From a virus: a stretch of DNA of 22,953 bases. Both the position numbers and the translations under genes were made by a program. Below, piece after piece: positions 21,813 through 22,953 of the stretch (positions within the stretch are counted from its first letter, which is position 1; each line of letters begins with the position of its first letter). The DNA lies in IMG/VR virus record IMGVR_UViG_3300044641_008938, positions 1 through 22,953 of that record, one strand, 5' to 3'. The notes under the pieces were generated by a model that had not been told where the DNA came from, did not search any database, and saw nothing but the letters and a program-made list of their open reading frames with translations.

Positions 21813-21822
21813 GGGTAAGAGT
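21813..21822 (+). promoter_or_regulatory. Promoter-like motif, GGGTAAGAGT variant with long leader
   Basis: GGGTAAGAGT begins directly after the TGA of the previous gene and lies 54 bases before the ATG at 21867. The extra distance is filled by the hairpin at 21820-21853. Confidence 0.45.
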
Positions 21823-21853
21823 GTAGCAACGTGTCTTTACACGGGCTACCACT
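21820..21853 (+). other. Leader hairpin upstream of the large structural gene
   Basis: A two-part stem is visible: AGTG-TAGC pairs with GCTA-C-CACT with one bulged base, and inside it CGTGT pairs perfectly with ACACG around a CTTT loop. No T-tract follows directly, so termination is unlikely. It ends 13 bases before the ATG and occupies most of the leader, suggesting a role in mRNA stability or translation control. Confidence 0.6.
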
Positions 21854-21866
21854 CGCTCTTTAGCAT

Positions 21867-22953
21867 ATGTCTGCCGTCAAGATCATCTTCAAGCGTTCAA
21901 GTCTGCTGGGAAAGCGCCCCACCGGCGCTAATCTTGAACCGGGGGAAATCGGTCTAAACACCAACAGCACTGACCCAGGTCTCTTTTTTGAGATCAATGA
22001 CGGCAGCGTAGTTAAGGCAGGTCCCACAGCGTATCTTCCAGAGGCACCAGCCCAAGTACCAGCTCGTGGAGAGCTCTGGGTAGACAGCGACACCAAGGCA
22101 ATGAGCATCGGGAACGGTGCTGGAAAGTGGCAAAAAGTAGCCGCACCCTTCCTCGGTGGCACATCCGGACTCACAGTGTTTGTGGCCCCCGAGTATGAAA
22201 ATGCCACCGACTCCTTAGCTAACGACGGCCAGACGGTGCCCTTTGTCACCATCAACCGCGCCATACTCGAAGTAAGCAAGTCCATAATTCAAGAAACACT
22301 GAGCGGAATTTCCACCGGAAACAACAGATATCTCATCATCATCGCCCCAGGCCAACACTGTGTAGTCAACAGCGCGGGTAATGCCTCCGAGACTTTCACG
22401 GTAGATCTATCCAACCCTTACACGGAAGTTACTCAAGATATCCTGCGTCAATTCAATCCCTCCACGGGAGGCCTCATTTTGCCACGCGGCGTGTCAATCA
22501 TTGGCATGGACCTCAAGAAGTGTGAAATCCACCCCACCTACGTTCCCAACTACACCCACCCTGCGTTCCCCCCGGAGTATCAGCAACAACCCGGAGGCCC
22601 AGTATTCAAGAATCAACCCCTCTCCTCCATCTTTAAGTGGTCCGGTAACACCTATGTGAGTAACTTCACTGGGCTCGACAAGCTGGAGCATCGCCTTGTG
22701 ACTAAAGTTGTTAGGCAGGAAGGAACCAACTACGCTGTTTTCCAGTCCAGCCGCCCTCACGGGATCGGGTTCAACGACTTTGTTCAAGTTACTTACAGTG
22801 ACTCTGCCGACCAGGTTGGAGCCACATTCGCCTCGGGCTCGTACTATGCCTATCCGGTAACAAGCTATCAGTTCCTGCTGTCTCCCGTGAGCTGGAGCAG
22901 CGACAGTGTTTCTCCAGTGCTTTTCTCTGAGTTACCACCCTCTTACTTCACCA
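21867..22953 (+). CDS. Large structural/appendage protein, 3' end cut by window
   Basis: At least 362 residues; the frame is open to the last base. It starts ATG after a hairpin leader without Shine-Dalgarno. Residues 1-50 hold the fibre-attachment type segment KIIFKRSSLLGKRPTGANLE, then PGEIGLNTNS and an NDGS turn, similar in layout to the start of the giant fibre. Residues about 60-95 add an ELWVDSDT-type repeat. From about 110 the sequence (NDGQTVPFVTINRAILEVSK, then YLIIIAPGQHCVV and LILPRGVSIIGMDL) resembles the pectate-lyase-like region of large structural proteins in marine cyanophages. It is probably a fibre or baseplate appendage. Identification is by pattern only. Confidence 0.82.
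   Translation, partial: MSAVKIIFKRSSLLGKRPTGANLEPGEIGLNTNSTDPGLFFEINDGSVVKAGPTAYLPEAPAQVPARGELWVDSDTKAMSIGNGAGKWQKVAAPFLGGTSGLTVFVAPEYENATDSLANDGQTVPFVTINRAILEVSKSIIQETLSGISTGNNRYLIIIAPGQHCVVNSAGNASETFTVDLSNPYTEVTQDILRQFNPSTGGLILPRGVSIIGMDLKKCEIHPTYVPNYTHPAFPPEYQQQPGGPVFKNQPLSSIFKWSGNTYVSNFTGLDKLEHRLVTKVVRQEGTNYAVFQSSRPHGIGFNDFVQVTYSDSADQVGATFASGSYYAYPVTSYQFLLSPVSWSSDSVSPVLFSELPPSYFT

Noticed and set aside
1-22953. tRNA genes, IS elements, integrase and attachment sites
   Set aside because: I saw no cloverleaf-like sequence, transposase motif, integrase motif or flanking direct repeats; this was judged by eye only.

Overview
The window is a compact stretch of a tailed double-stranded DNA phage genome. 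All 27 genes I support lie on the + strand, with almost no intergenic DNA. It carries a terminase, tail and baseplate genes, very long fibre genes, PhoH and several freestanding homing-type endonucleases. A cyanobacterial host is the best guess: the SwmB-like domain, the truncated right-hand protein that resembles large structural proteins of marine cyanophages, the PhoH gene and the frequent lack of Shine-Dalgarno sites all fit. I saw no photosynthesis gene, so the host remains an inference. I cannot assign a named phage.

Layout. 1-3773: structural genes: a truncated unknown, a Pro/Glu-rich small protein, an OB-fold baseplate-spike candidate, an unknown, and a SwmB-like domain fused to a DUF1320 (Mu gp36-like) connector domain. 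3807-4463: GIY-YIG endonuclease. 4491-10710: a small fibre-associated protein and a 1914-residue fibre with YadA-head-like repeats, recurring cysteine modules and a C1q-like end, closed by a UUCG-loop terminator. 10791-14224: a tail-completion candidate, two small genes (the second a small-terminase candidate) and the large terminase. 14257-14787: HNH endonuclease. 14849-15936: a small unknown and PhoH. 15936-20727: a 472-residue protein with a Cys cluster and an HNH motif, then many small, mostly acidic or lysine-rich proteins. 20770-21261: a second HNH endonuclease. 21291-21812: a coiled-coil protein. 21867-end: the start of a large structural protein that runs off the window.

The most notable signal is a short sequence, GGGTAAAAC(C/T)TA. 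Seven exact GGGTAAAA copies and several variants lie directly before genes, mostly 30-35 bases upstream of the start codon and often touching or overlapping the previous stop codon. I saw no exact copy inside a gene or on the other strand. It divides the window into about eleven short transcription units and is best explained as a phage-specific, probably late, promoter element.

How the genes work together: the terminase pair packages DNA; the OB-fold, DUF1320 and tail-completion candidates build the tail and its connections; the fibres bind the host; PhoH may act in RNA or phosphate-stress metabolism. The GIY-YIG and two HNH endonucleases look like mobile passengers placed between the transcription units.
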